Assembly: GCF_002237555.1 (NCBI RefSeq)
Contig: NZ_CP022540.1
Coordinates: 4,035,001-4,099,000, forward strand
Source: Antarctobacter heliothermus
GTDB taxonomy: Bacteria > Pseudomonadota > Alphaproteobacteria > Rhodobacterales > Rhodobacteraceae
Length of the DNA stretch: 64,000 bases
Direction of reading: 5' to 3'
The notes under the pieces are model-generated. The model did not search any database, was not told the origin of the DNA, and was given only the letters and a program-made list of their open reading frames with translations. This document shows, piece by piece, positions 35,053 to 43,591 of the stretch. The position numbers were made by a program, and so were the translations under genes. Numbering within the stretch: the first letter of the stretch is position 1; every line of letters begins with the position of its first letter.

Positions 35053-36030
35053 TCAGTTCGAAAGGCCGACGGCCTTCAGCGTGTCGCTCAGCGCCGCATC
35101 CGAGGCTTTCATGAATGCCTCGAAATCCGCGCCGGTGGTCCATTGCATTGCATATCCGCGGTCCTGCATGAACTTGGTGTATTCCGGCGCCTCAAGCACC
35201 TTACCAATCGCGACGATCAGTTGCTCGGTGGCGGCTGGGTCGAGACCTGCGGGCGCGACGAGACCGCGCCAGGAACCGAGGCTGAAATCATGGCCCGTCG
35301 CCTCGGTAAAGGTCGGCACGTCGGGCGCGATATCCAACCGGTCGTTGGAGAAGACAGCAAGCGGACGGATCAACCCGGCCCCCATCAGCGCGGCAGCCTC
35401 GGGCAGCGAAGCCGTTGCAACCTCGACACCGCCAGCCGCGAGGTCCTGAAGTCCGGGAGCCGCGCCTTCGGACGGAACCCAGGCAACACGGTCGGCGGGC
35501 ATCCCGGCGGCCATCAGCATCCCGGCAAGCGCAAGATGGTTCACGCCGCCCTGCGCCGAACCCGAACCCTTGAACGCCCGGTCGGTCGACGCTTCGAGCG
35601 CTTCGAGCAGCGACGCGATGTCCTCATGGTCACTTTTGGAGTGAACGAAGATCGCTGCGGGATCGGAGTTGTAGAGACCAAGCGGGGTATAGCCAGTATA
35701 ATCCAGATCAGTCAGGCCAAGGTTATGCATCGTGCCGATCTCAAGCGTCGCAACGCCGATGGTCTGGCCGTCGGGGTCTGCATCCGCAATGGCACTGTGG
35801 CCGATCACGCCCGATCCTCCGGTGCGGTTCTCCACTGGCACAGGCACACCGATTTCGGCTTCCAGCAGCGATGCAATCATCCGCGCGGTGGCGTCAGTGC
35901 CGCCTCCGGCTCCCCATGGCACGATCATGGTGACCGGCCCATCAGGCCAACTTTGCGCCGAGGCAGGTAGGGCGGCTGTGGTCATCAGTGCGGCAAAACC
36001 CGCCAGAATATGACGTTTGGTCAGGGTCAT
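35053..36030 (-). CDS. tctC: Tripartite tricarboxylate transporter receptor (TctC/Bug)
   Basis: 325 aa. Signal peptide ILAGFAALMTTAALPASAQS. Bug-family receptor: WPDGPVTMIVPWGAGGGTDA, TARMIASLLEAEIGVPVPVE, NRTGGSGVIGHSAIADADPD. Such periplasmic proteins bind carboxylates of varied kind (citrate, tartrate, nicotinate and others). A downstream gap of 66 bases separates it from tctB. Confidence 0.94.
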   Translation of the reverse strand: MTLTKRHILAGFAALMTTAALPASAQSWPDGPVTMIVPWGAGGGTDATARMIASLLEAEIGVPVPVENRTGGSGVIGHSAIADADPDGQTIGVATLEIGTMHNLGLTDLDYTGYTPLGLYNSDPAAIFVHSKSDHEDIASLLEALEASTDRAFKGSGSAQGGVNHLALAGMLMAAGMPADRVAWVPSEGAAPGLQDLAAGGVEVATASLPEAAALMGAGLIRPLAVFSNDRLDIAPDVPTFTEATGHDFSLGSWRGLVAPAGLDPAATEQLIVAIGKVLEAPEYTKFMQDRGYAMQWTTGADFEAFMKASDAALSDTLKAVGLSN

Positions 36031-36104
36031 TTGTGTTTCTCCTCCATTTTGGTGAAAACCCCGGATCCTTCTCCTTTGCGGGAACCGGGGCGCGATCGCT
36101 ATGA

Positions 36105-37502
36105 TCAGTCGAAAATCTTGGTCGGGTTCAGCAGGCCCTGCGGGTCAAGCGCCTGCTTGACCTGCCGCATCAACGCGATTTCGGACGGGCTCCGGCTGAG
36201 CGGCAAATACGGCTTTTTCAGCGTGCCGATTCCGTGTTCGGCAGACACCGTGCCGTCCATCTCACCCACTATGCGATAGACGATGCCGCTGGCCGCATCG
36301 AGCGGTTGCGGATCTGCATCTGGCTTCCAGGCGACGACATGCAAGTTGCCATCTCCGACATGGCCGTAGAAGACCGAATGGCAGCCAAGTTGGTCAAGCA
36401 ATTCTGCCTTGGCTTGACGAGCGAACTCATCCATCCGGGCCACGGGAAGGCCGACATCAAAGCTAATATGCGGGCCGATTACGGCTGGGTTGGCGAACTC
36501 CGCCGCCGCATCGCGCGTGGCCCAAAAAGCAGTGATGTCGCTCAGGCTTTGGGCCACAGCACCGTTAAGCACGAGGCCTTCCTCCAACAGGTGTTCCAGC
36601 AGCGAGTCGAATCGGGTGCCGTCGATCTCAGAGTCGAGACCCTGCATTTCGATCAGGATCGCATGACTGCCCTTCCCCATGGCGACGGGCGCGCGGATGC
36701 CAGCGCGGTCGGTCGCCTGATGCCAATAGTCGGCCCACATGACCTCGAATGCCGAAAGCAGCGGGCCGAGACGTTTGCGGGCGGCACCCAGAACCGAGAG
36801 CACGGTTTCGTAGTCGGGTACAATGCATAAGGCAGCGCTGGTGCACCCCGGCTGAGGGTAAAGTCGCAGCACGACACGCGTGATAACACCCAATGTACCT
36901 TCGGACCCAAGGAACAGCTGCTTCAGGTCGTACCCAGCATTGTTCTTGATCATCCGGTTCAGCATCGGCAGCAAAGTGCCGTCGGCCAGCACCGCCTCGA
37001 TTCCCAGAACAAGGTCGCGGGTCATGCCGTAGCGGATCACTCGGTTGCCACCCGCGTTGGTCGACAGGTTGCCGCCGATGGTACAGGAGCCACGTGCGCC
37101 CAAGTCGAGCGGAAAGAACAGGCCAACCTCGGCTGCGGCCTTCTGCACGGTTTCCAGCGGCGTGCCTGCGCGGACCGTCATCGTCATTCCGACTGGGTCC
37201 AGATCCTCGATCCCAGTGAGCCGTTCAAGCGAGAGCGCAACGCCACCGTCCGTCGGGCGAGCGCCGCCGCAAAGCCCGGTCAGCCCGCCTTGGGGGGTGA
37301 CTGTGATTTGATTGGCGTGACAGTGGCGCATGATATGCACCACCTCCCCTGTCGTGGCAGGACGCAGCACCGCCAGTGGCGACGCCGGCGGCAGGAAGCT
37401 CCAGTCCGTGCGGTTGCGAGACGGGAGATCGGCCCCCTCCTTGCAGCCCAACGGACCCAGAAGATCGCGCAATTCCGACAAGCAGTCCTGTGCCAGCACC
37501 AT
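36105..37502 (-). CDS. FAD-linked oxidase, D-2-hydroxyacid dehydrogenase type
   Basis: 465 aa. Vanillyl-alcohol-oxidase-type FAD domain (ITVTPQGGLTGLCGGARPTD, LGARGSCTIGGNLSTNAGG, IRYGMTRDLVLGIEAVLADG) and FAD-oxidase C domain ending DGTVSAEHGIGTLKKPYLPL with the His-rich VFYGHVGDGNLHVVAW metal site. Family includes glycolate oxidase GlcD, D-lactate and D-2-hydroxyglutarate dehydrogenases. First gene of the TTT operon. It would turn the imported hydroxyacid into a 2-keto acid, which the lyase of the operon could then split (inference). Confidence 0.9.
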   Translation of the reverse strand: MVLAQDCLSELRDLLGPLGCKEGADLPSRNRTDWSFLPPASPLAVLRPATTGEVVHIMRHCHANQITVTPQGGLTGLCGGARPTDGGVALSLERLTGIEDLDPVGMTMTVRAGTPLETVQKAAAEVGLFFPLDLGARGSCTIGGNLSTNAGGNRVIRYGMTRDLVLGIEAVLADGTLLPMLNRMIKNNAGYDLKQLFLGSEGTLGVITRVVLRLYPQPGCTSAALCIVPDYETVLSVLGAARKRLGPLLSAFEVMWADYWHQATDRAGIRAPVAMGKGSHAILIEMQGLDSEIDGTRFDSLLEHLLEEGLVLNGAVAQSLSDITAFWATRDAAAEFANPAVIGPHISFDVGLPVARMDEFARQAKAELLDQLGCHSVFYGHVGDGNLHVVAWKPDADPQPLDAASGIVYRIVGEMDGTVSAEHGIGTLKKPYLPLSRSPSEIALMRQVKQALDPQGLLNPTKIFD

Positions 37503-37514
37503 TTTCCTCCCTCT

Positions 37515-37535
37515 TGTTATGCGTTACGTATAACA
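37515..37535. promoter_or_regulatory. Probable GntR operator, 21-bp palindrome
   Basis: Arms TGTTATGCGT and ACGTATAACA around a central T; nine of ten positions match in inverted orientation. Located 13 bases upstream of the first gene of the TTT operon, over its likely promoter. FCD-type GntR proteins bind comparable TNGTNATACNA-like palindromes. Confidence 0.65.
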
Positions 37536-37649
37536 GATCATCCTGCCGAGCAAGCGTTTCCAGAAGGACGCAAGGTTTTAAGTCGTCCGCACTAATGAAG
37601 AAGACCAACTCTCCCAACTGTGCATGGACAAATGAGCTGCTCTCCAATT

Positions 37650-37916
37650 GTTGGACAGAAACTGGCGTAAACCTTCTGCGGCACCGCCATACAGACATGC
37701 CTGACCACTGCCCGGGAGGGCATTGCGCAGTAGTTCCCGAGAAAGATGAAAGGGTTGTTCGGCATGGGACTGCGACAGACGACTAGGTTCGTTGAGAGCC
37801 TACTGCGCCTCAAGGCGCGGGACGTCGACCGACAAATCGCTGAAGTCCAGATCCGCATCGCCGTCATGAACAGCTGCACCGCCATTGGCATCCCTGTCAC
37901 AGGGGCCGCGGGATGA
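37650..37916 (+). pseudogene. IS5-family transposase remnant
   Basis: In one frame from 37743: KMKGLFGMGLRQTTRFVESL joins LRLKARDVDRQIAEVQIRI and AVMNSCTAIGIPVTGAAG. The first part matches the N-terminal region of IS5-type transposases (LRQTTGFVESLLRL), the second their C-terminus; the whole DDE core between them is deleted in frame. The part upstream of 37743 is frameshifted. Confidence 0.6.
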
Positions 37917-38049
37917 ATACGTTCGGGGAAAGAGAAACCTCGGGTATCACAGGCTTTGTGCAACAGAGTCCTGAAGTCGCACAGCGTCGCGGGCCGGTGA
38001 CGCGAGGTGTACAGCGCACACCCGTTACTAAACGCCAAGACACAAGCCG

Positions 38050-38796
38050 TCAGAACGGCTTATCAGAGACAAGACGCATCCCCAGATGTGCAGGCGGAGA
38101 GCCAACCGCGCAACCGCCGCGCGCCGGGTCGCGGACAAGATAAGACATCGCGGCGATATGCTCTCCCCCCACGATAAAGGCGGGGCAGCGCGCGATGTCG
38201 ATGCCCGCGTCGACCCCGGCATAACAGTCCTGCGTCCATTCCCAGACGCTGCCATCCAGGTCCGCGATCCCCTCAGGCGACGTGGAAAAACTGCCCTGCA
38301 GTTTCAGGCCGCGCGGCGCGAGTCCCTCTGTCAGATAGGCAGAGGCCCAGGTCAGCGCGGGATCGGAAAAGATCGGGTCAGGCTCGTCCGGCAGCACCGA
38401 CTGCGCCATGAAACTCCATTCCGACGCGGTTGGCAGACGAAAGCCATGGCCGGTGGTGGCGTTGATCCAGTGCAGGTATTCGGTCGCATCAACATAGCTC
38501 AGCCCGGTGGCCGGCGTGGCGACAGGGTCAAGCCCTGTTCGCGCTCTCAATTCAATCGAACAGCCGCCATCAGCATGACAGGCGTTCCATTCCGCCACGG
38601 TGACCTCGTGGCGTTGGACATACAACTTGTCCCCGCTGGGCAGCATCACCGGGTCTTGCGCCATTTCGGGACCGGGGCGGGTCAAAGGATCGGGGCCGCG
38701 CAGCAAAAGCGCGGCCCCGAGAACAACCGCCGCCACAGCGACACCTGCCAGACGAAGGGACATCAGAACAGGTGCGGCAGATGTGACGGCGGCCAT
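38050..38796 (-). CDS. nirV: NirV, formylglycine-generating-enzyme-like protein
   Basis: 248 aa; GGAGGAACGACC precedes the ATG. An N-terminal membrane anchor/signal segment (LAGVAVAAVVLGAALLL) is followed by a SUMF1/FGE-like domain: YVQRHEVTVAEWNACHADGG, FRLPTASEWSFMAQSVLP, GIADLDGSVWEWTQDCY and ARGGCAVGSPPAHLGMRL. Proteins of this kind next to nirK are called NirV; their exact role is unsettled. It lies 20 bases after nirK and is probably co-transcribed. Confidence 0.88.
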   Translation of the reverse strand: MAAVTSAAPVLMSLRLAGVAVAAVVLGAALLLRGPDPLTRPGPEMAQDPVMLPSGDKLYVQRHEVTVAEWNACHADGGCSIELRARTGLDPVATPATGLSYVDATEYLHWINATTGHGFRLPTASEWSFMAQSVLPDEPDPIFSDPALTWASAYLTEGLAPRGLKLQGSFSTSPEGIADLDGSVWEWTQDCYAGVDAGIDIARCPAFIVGGEHIAAMSYLVRDPARGGCAVGSPPAHLGMRLVSDKPF

Positions 38797-38816
38797 GGTC
38801 GTTCCTCCGGTTGGTG

Positions 38817-40034
38817 TCAGCTAGAAAACGGTCTGGGCGCGACCACCTGCTCCATCAGATCATTGTCCCAGTCGCCTTCGACGACAAAGTGCGCAGTGGC
38901 CCCCAGAAGTGCGGCTTCGATCAGGTTGTGGTTCACATAGGCGTACACGCCGGGCTGCTCGAAGGTATACATCGACGCCATGGCAGAGCCGCCGCGCACG
39001 AACCAGGTTTCAAGGCCGGTCAGGGGCGCATCGCTGAACGAGGTTTCCCAGACATAGTTGCCGTGCCCGCCGATCAGGTGCGGACGGCTGTCGCGGTTGG
39101 CCTGATTGTGGATCATCAGCACCGTCTCACCGACCTTGAACTTGAGTGCGCCTTCGCCAGTGAGGGCACCGACGGCACCGTTGAACACCGAATGGGTCGG
39201 GGTCAGCGTCCGCATCGCATCAAGGCTGTCGGCATAGTCGTCGCCTGCGGCCTCATAGGTCTTGTAGTCGCCGTTGTCCTCCATTGGCAGATAGTAGTCC
39301 TGCTCACCGATATAGGCGATCTTGTCATAGCGCAGCGGATTGCCGTCGCGGTCCTTCAGGCCGTCCCGCGGCAGCACCATGACGGCGCCGTTCATCCCGT
39401 GGGCGACGTGATAGGGGATCATCGCACCGCCCGGCGCACAGTGATAGGTAAAGCAGCCCGGTTTTGTCGCCTTCCAGCGCAGCACGGTTTCTTCACCCGG
39501 ATAGACGTGGGTCAGACCGCCACCGCCCAGCGCGCCCGTCGAGGCGTGAAAGTCGATGTTGTGTTCCATCATGCTGTCAACGGGGTTGCGCAGGGTCAGC
39601 TCGATCATGTCGCCCTCGTGGCAGATGATCAGCGGACCGGGAACGGAACCGTTGTAGGTCAATGCCCAAACCGACGCGCCGGTGTCCTCATCCACCACCA
39701 TCAGACGTTCGGTGGTGTCCATGGTGATCTCGATGATCTTCGGACCACCGGTGGCCACTTGCTCATGGACAGGGGCATAGGGCGGCGCGACCAGTTCCTG
39801 ACGCACGCGGGTATAGCCGGACAGATCAGCGGGCTTGGCGGTGCTTTCGGCCTTGGCCTCACCGGCGGCCTTGTACAACTTGGCAGAGGCGGCGTTTGCC
39901 TTGTGAGGCATGGGGGCGCGCTGTGTTGCCATGGCGCCTGCGCCGGTCATGGCCGCCGCACCGGCAAGAACGGACCCGCGCAGAACGTTGCGACGGCTGG
40001 TCTTCATAAGGCCCGGGTTGATGAATTTGGTCAT
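38817..40034 (-). CDS. nirK: Copper-containing nitrite reductase NirK
   Basis: 405 aa. A Tat-type signal ([20 protein letters not shown]) exports it to the periplasm. Two cupredoxin domains carry the copper ligands: [36 protein letters not shown] (Cys-His and Met of type 1 copper), [20 protein letters not shown] and, in the second domain, [17 protein letters not shown] with the type 2 histidine. It reduces nitrite to NO with electrons from pseudoazurin, whose gene lies 57 bases upstream on the same strand. Confidence 0.97.
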   Translation of the reverse strand: MTKFINPGLMKTSRRNVLRGSVLAGAAAMTGAGAMATQRAPMPHKANAASAKLYKAAGEAKAESTAKPADLSGYTRVRQELVAPPYAPVHEQVATGGPKIIEITMDTTERLMVVDEDTGASVWALTYNGSVPGPLIICHEGDMIELTLRNPVDSMMEHNIDFHASTGALGGGGLTHVYPGEETVLRWKATKPGCFTYHCAPGGAMIPYHVAHGMNGAVMVLPRDGLKDRDGNPLRYDKIAYIGEQDYYLPMEDNGDYKTYEAAGDDYADSLDAMRTLTPTHSVFNGAVGALTGEGALKFKVGETVLMIHNQANRDSRPHLIGGHGNYVWETSFSDAPLTGLETWFVRGGSAMASMYTFEQPGVYAYVNHNLIEAALLGATAHFVVEGDWDNDLMEQVVAPRPFSS

Positions 40035-40091
40035 TGTCTTCTCCTGGGGAAAGAGGCGGCGGGCATCATGTCCGCGCGCCTTGTGCCTGGG

Positions 40092-40526
40092 TCAAAGGTT
40101 GTCGAGCTGTGCCTCAAAGCGTTCTTTTGCTTTCTTCGGCACGCGCCCTTGGAAAAAGTCCTCGGGGGCATCCACGTCACCCACGGCGATAGTCATCACC
40201 ATGCCCATGGCGTAATGCGGCTTGCACATCACGGCGTAGACGCCTGTCGCATCCAGCGTAATCTCGAATTCCTCGTTGATCTTGCCACCGAACTTTTCGG
40301 CGCCTTCGGGGATCATGTCCTTGACGGTTTCGGCGTTGTGGCCCTTGTCCGTGGCAAGGAATTTGATCGTGTCGCCGGGGGCGGCCTGCACAAAGGCGGG
40401 TTCGAACACCATGCGGGCGCCATCGGTGCCTTTGTTCAGCATCTGGACCTCATGTACTTCGGCCAGGGCCGCGCTGCCCATCAGGGTGGCAATGGCAAGA
40501 GCGGCTGTAACAGTGCGGATCATCAT
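40092..40526 (-). CDS. Pseudoazurin
   Basis: 144 aa. Signal peptide MIRTVTAALAIATLMGSAAL, cleavage near ALA. Type 1 copper site typical of pseudoazurin: KGHNAETVKDMIPEGAEKF (first His) and VYAVMCKPHYAMGMVMTIAV (Cys, His and Met). Periplasmic electron carrier from the bc1 complex to NirK. Starts at MMIRTV behind GAGGACGAA. It carries an FNR/NNR-type box 60 bases upstream. Confidence 0.95.
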   Translation of the reverse strand: MMIRTVTAALAIATLMGSAALAEVHEVQMLNKGTDGARMVFEPAFVQAAPGDTIKFLATDKGHNAETVKDMIPEGAEKFGGKINEEFEITLDATGVYAVMCKPHYAMGMVMTIAVGDVDAPEDFFQGRVPKKAKERFEAQLDNL

Positions 40527-40585
40527 TTCGTCCTCTTTGGTGTGATCTGTTGAGGATGAATCTATCCCTTTCCGAAAAACGCTTA

Positions 40586-40599
40586 TTGCGCTGGCGCAA
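40586..40599. promoter_or_regulatory. FNR/NNR-type box, pseudoazurin-nirK promoter
   Basis: TTGCG-CTGG-CGCAA, a perfect 5-4-5 inverted repeat of the NnrR/DNR class, 60 bases before the pseudoazurin ATG. A degenerate second half-site (CTGGCGCAA at 40641-40649) is nearer the divergent regulator gene. Confidence 0.75.
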
Positions 40600-40676
40600 C
40601 GTTTGGGACGTTTGCCGCCGCATCGGCCAGTCTTGTCGAACTGGCGCAATCAAACGCATTGTGGCAAAGAAAACCC

Positions 40677-41396
40677 ATGAACCACGACGCCCCCCGCAAG
40701 ACGTTGCCCCGGCTGGACGAAAGCCTGCTGACCCATCTGCCGCCCTTTTCGCGGCTGGAGCGCAAGCAGATCCGCACGATTCTGGATCAGGCCAGCTCTC
40801 GCCGCTACGATGCCGGCGCCCATATCTTTGACGAGGGCGCAGCGGCGGAACGCTTTTTCATGCTGCTGGATGGTTATGTCCGTGTGGTGCGGGTCACGGC
40901 GACGGGGGAACAGGTCACGGCCCTGCATATTCCGTCCGGCCAACTGTTGGGCATCGCCAAGGCGCTGGGACGCGACACCTATCCTGCGACGGCGGTGACG
41001 GCGACCGAATCCATCGCACTCAGTTGGCCGACGCGGTTGTGGGATACCTTTTTGGCGGAATACGACGGCTTTGCCACAGAGACCTACAAGACGCTTGGCC
41101 ACCGCGTTGGCGAAATGAACAACCGCATCGTCGAACTGGCGACCCAACAGGTTGAACAGCGGGTGGCCAATGCCCTGTTGCGGCTGGTCAACCAGACCGG
41201 ACGCAAGGTCGAGGGCGGGATCGAGATTGATTTTCCGATCACCCGTCAGGATCTGTCGGAACTGACGGCCACAACCCTGCACACCGCCAGCCGCCTGCTG
41301 AGCGGATGGGAGAAAATGGGCCTTGTCGAAAGCAAGCGCAAACGCATCAAGGTCTGCGATCCGCACGCCTTGGTCTTGTTAAGCCAGGGCCGCTGA
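40677..41396 (+). CDS. Crp/Fnr-family regulator, NnrR/DNR-like
   Basis: 239 aa from MNHDAPRKTLPRLDESLLTH. The effector domain has IFDEGAAAERFFMLLDGYVR and ALHIPSGQLLGIAKALG; there are no cysteines for an Fe-S cluster, which sets it apart from FNR and points to NO-sensing DNR/NnrR types. The DNA-binding helix is DLSELTATTLHTASRLLSGW, with the SR pair of the recognition helix. Divergent from pseudoazurin-nirK. Probably the NO-responsive activator of the nir and nor genes. Confidence 0.9.
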   Translation: MNHDAPRKTLPRLDESLLTHLPPFSRLERKQIRTILDQASSRRYDAGAHIFDEGAAAERFFMLLDGYVRVVRVTATGEQVTALHIPSGQLLGIAKALGRDTYPATAVTATESIALSWPTRLWDTFLAEYDGFATETYKTLGHRVGEMNNRIVELATQQVEQRVANALLRLVNQTGRKVEGGIEIDFPITRQDLSELTATTLHTASRLLSGWEKMGLVESKRKRIKVCDPHALVLLSQGR

Positions 41397-41440
41397 GCAA
41401 ATTCGTTGCTCCAGCGTCGTGATCCGACGGGCTGACCCGA

Positions 41441-41656
41441 TCAACGGCCTTTGTCGATGGCGTGGCGCAACTCTTCAATAAAGGCATCTTCATCCAGACG
41501 GTATTCGGCGCAGGCGTCGGTGATCGTGTGGAACGGGGCAATCAGGCACCCGACGCACAACATGCCGTGACGCAGAAAGACCGATACCGTCGGCGGCCAT
41601 CGTGTCATCAGTTCTGAAAGCGGCAGGTCGGGATCGTCGAAACGGGGTCCGCGCAT
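41441..41656 (-). CDS. DUF1858 redox-disulfide protein
   Basis: 71 aa from MRGPRFDDPDLPLSELMTRW behind GAAAGGA. The DUF1858 pattern is VSVFLRHGMLCVGCLIAPFH, with the CVGC disulfide, then TITDACAEYRLDEDAFIEEL. Such small proteins occur beside hybrid-cluster and NO-reductase genes and may handle electrons or nitrosative stress. Divergent from norC and possibly controlled by the same box. Confidence 0.88.
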   Translation of the reverse strand: MRGPRFDDPDLPLSELMTRWPPTVSVFLRHGMLCVGCLIAPFHTITDACAEYRLDEDAFIEELRHAIDKGR

Positions 41657-41702
41657 GGGATATCCTTTCATGGGTATCATCCACACCTTTCCGTCCCAAA
41701 CT

Positions 41703-41716
41703 TTGTTCCAGCACAA
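41703..41716. promoter_or_regulatory. FNR/NNR-type box, nor promoter
   Basis: TTGTTCCAGCACAA fits the 14-bp TTG-N8-CAA pattern. Its centre is 65 bases before the norC ATG, which would put the transcription start about 24 bases before the gene if the site acts at -41.5. It is also 47 bases before the divergent DUF1858 gene. Confidence 0.55.
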
Positions 41717-41774
41717 ACTTTGACATTTGGCGCCGCGCTAAGCGTGGGCGACCTGAATGACAAGGAGGCCGGAC

Positions 41775-42227
41775 ATGGCAGAATTCCTGACAAAGTCACG
41801 GGCGCGCAACGTTTTCTACGGAGGGTCGATCTTTTTCGTGGTCGTCTTCATCGCGCTCACCGTGCAAAGCCACAACTATGTGGTGAAGACATCAACCGCC
41901 GGCATGCCGCTGACCGAAGAGGTGGCACTGGGCAAACATGTGTGGGAGCGGCACTCCTGCATCAATTGCCACTCGCTGCACGGCGAAGGTGCCTATTTCG
42001 CGCCCGAGGTCGGCAACGTCATGACCCGCTGGGGCGTGCTCGACGATCCCGAAGGCGCCTATGAGATTCTGGATGGCTGGATGAACGCGCAGCCCTCGGG
42101 GATCGAGGGTCGCCGCCAGATGCCTCATTTCGAGATCACCGAAGAAGAGATGCGCGGACTGGCCGAATTCCTGCGTTGGGCCGATCAGACCGACACACAG
42201 GGCTGGCCGCCCAATGATGCCGGCTAA
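41775..42227 (+). CDS. norC: Nitric oxide reductase subunit C
   Basis: 150 aa; AAGGAGG precedes the ATG. One N-terminal membrane anchor (NVFYGGSIFFVVVFIALTV) and a periplasmic cytochrome c domain with the haem site CINCH (WERHSCINCHSLHGEGAYFA) and the methionine ligand in EGRRQMPHFEITEEEMRG. Passes electrons to NorB. First gene of the nor operon. Confidence 0.97.
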   Translation: MAEFLTKSRARNVFYGGSIFFVVVFIALTVQSHNYVVKTSTAGMPLTEEVALGKHVWERHSCINCHSLHGEGAYFAPEVGNVMTRWGVLDDPEGAYEILDGWMNAQPSGIEGRRQMPHFEITEEEMRGLAEFLRWADQTDTQGWPPNDAG

Positions 42228-42240
42228 GGAGGACAAACTC

Positions 42241-43590
42241 ATGAAATACCAATCACAAAAGGTGGCGCTGGCCTATTTCGTCTGCGCAATGGCCTTGTTC
42301 GGCATTCAGGTGCTGGGCGGGCTGCTGGCGGGCTGGATCTATGTCTCGCCCAACTTTCTGTCGGAGCTTCTTCCGTTCAACATCATCCGCATGATCCACA
42401 CCAACGCGCTGATCGTCTGGCTGCTGCTGGGGTTCTTCGGGGCGGCCTATTTCCTGATCCCCGAGGAATCGGAACGTGAGATCTATTCGGTCAAACTGGC
42501 CTATCTGCAGTTGATCATTCTGATGGTCGGCACGCTGGGCGCGGTGGGGTCCTACCTTGTCGGCATCCACGGCGGGCGCGAATTTCTGGAACAGCCGCTC
42601 TGGGTCAAGTTCGGCATTCTCGTCGCGGCGCTGATCTTCTTGTTCAACATCTCGATGACCGTGCTGGCGGGCAAGAAGACGGCGATCACCAACGTGCTTC
42701 TACTGGGCCTATGGCTGTTGTCGCTGCTCTGGGTCTTTGCCTTCATCAACCCGGAGAACCTGTCGCTTGATAAAATGTACTGGTGGTTTGTCGTGCACCT
42801 CTGGGTCGAGGCGACCTGGGAACTGGTGATGGCGTCGATCCTTGCCTTTCTGCTGCTCAAACTGACCGGCGTCGACCGCGAAGTGGTCGAGAAATGGCTG
42901 TACATCATCGTCGCCACCGCGCTGTTCTCGGGCATCCTTGGTACCGGGCACCATTTCTACTGGATCGGTTTACCGGGCTACTGGCAGTGGGTCGGGTCTA
43001 TCTTCTCGACGTTTGAGGTGATCCCCTTCTTCCTGATGATGAGCTTTGCCTTTGTCATGGTCTGGAAGGGCCGCAAGAACCATCCCAACAAGGCCGCGCT
43101 GCTATGGTCGCTTGGGTCCAGCACGGTCGCCTTCTTTGGCGCGGGTGTCTGGGGTTTTCTGCACACCCTGCATGGCGTGAACTTTTACAGCCACGGCACG
43201 CAGATCACCGCCGCCCACGGGCACCTGTCCTTTTACGGGGCCTATGTGGCGCTGAACCTTGCGATGTTCACCTATGCGATGCCGATGCTGCGCAACCGCG
43301 AGCCCTATAACCAGGTGCTCAACATGGCCTCGTTCTGGCTGATGACCGGCGGCATGGCCTTCATGACCTTTGTGCTTACCTTTGCCGGCACCATCCAGAC
43401 GCATATGCAGCGCGTCGTGGGCGACTACTACATGGACGTGCAGGACGGTCTGTCGCTGTTCTACATGATGCGCTTTGGTGCGGGCCTTGCGGTGGTCATC
43501 GGTGCGCTGTTGTTCATCTACTCGATCCTTGTGGTCCGCAAACGTGAGATCATCGCCCCCGGTGCGGCCAACCCCGCGACAGGAGGCTGA
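42241..43590 (+). CDS. norB: Nitric oxide reductase subunit B
   Basis: 449 aa, 12 membrane segments, haem-copper oxidase superfamily. Metal-binding histidines are visible in RMIHTNALIVWLLLGFFG, HLWVEATWELVMASILAFLL, GTGHHFYWIGLPGYWQWVGS and ITAAHGHLSFYGAYVALNLA; FAGTIQTHMQRVVGDYYMD is close to the C-terminal haem ligands. The glutamates next to the FeB site (VEATWE) are kept. Reduces two NO to N2O. AAGGAGG just before the ATG. Confidence 0.98.
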   Translation: MKYQSQKVALAYFVCAMALFGIQVLGGLLAGWIYVSPNFLSELLPFNIIRMIHTNALIVWLLLGFFGAAYFLIPEESEREIYSVKLAYLQLIILMVGTLGAVGSYLVGIHGGREFLEQPLWVKFGILVAALIFLFNISMTVLAGKKTAITNVLLLGLWLLSLLWVFAFINPENLSLDKMYWWFVVHLWVEATWELVMASILAFLLLKLTGVDREVVEKWLYIIVATALFSGILGTGHHFYWIGLPGYWQWVGSIFSTFEVIPFFLMMSFAFVMVWKGRKNHPNKAALLWSLGSSTVAFFGAGVWGFLHTLHGVNFYSHGTQITAAHGHLSFYGAYVALNLAMFTYAMPMLRNREPYNQVLNMASFWLMTGGMAFMTFVLTFAGTIQTHMQRVVGDYYMDVQDGLSLFYMMRFGAGLAVVIGALLFIYSILVVRKREIIAPGAANPATGG

Positions 43591-43591
43591 G

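Noticed and set aside
37592..38038. 148-codon minus-strand frame
   Set aside because: Antisense to an IS5-type remnant that explains the sequence better.
38811..40553. 580-codon plus-strand frame with many His, Gln and Gly residues
   Set aside because: Antisense to nirK and pseudoazurin, whose copper sites are unmistakable.
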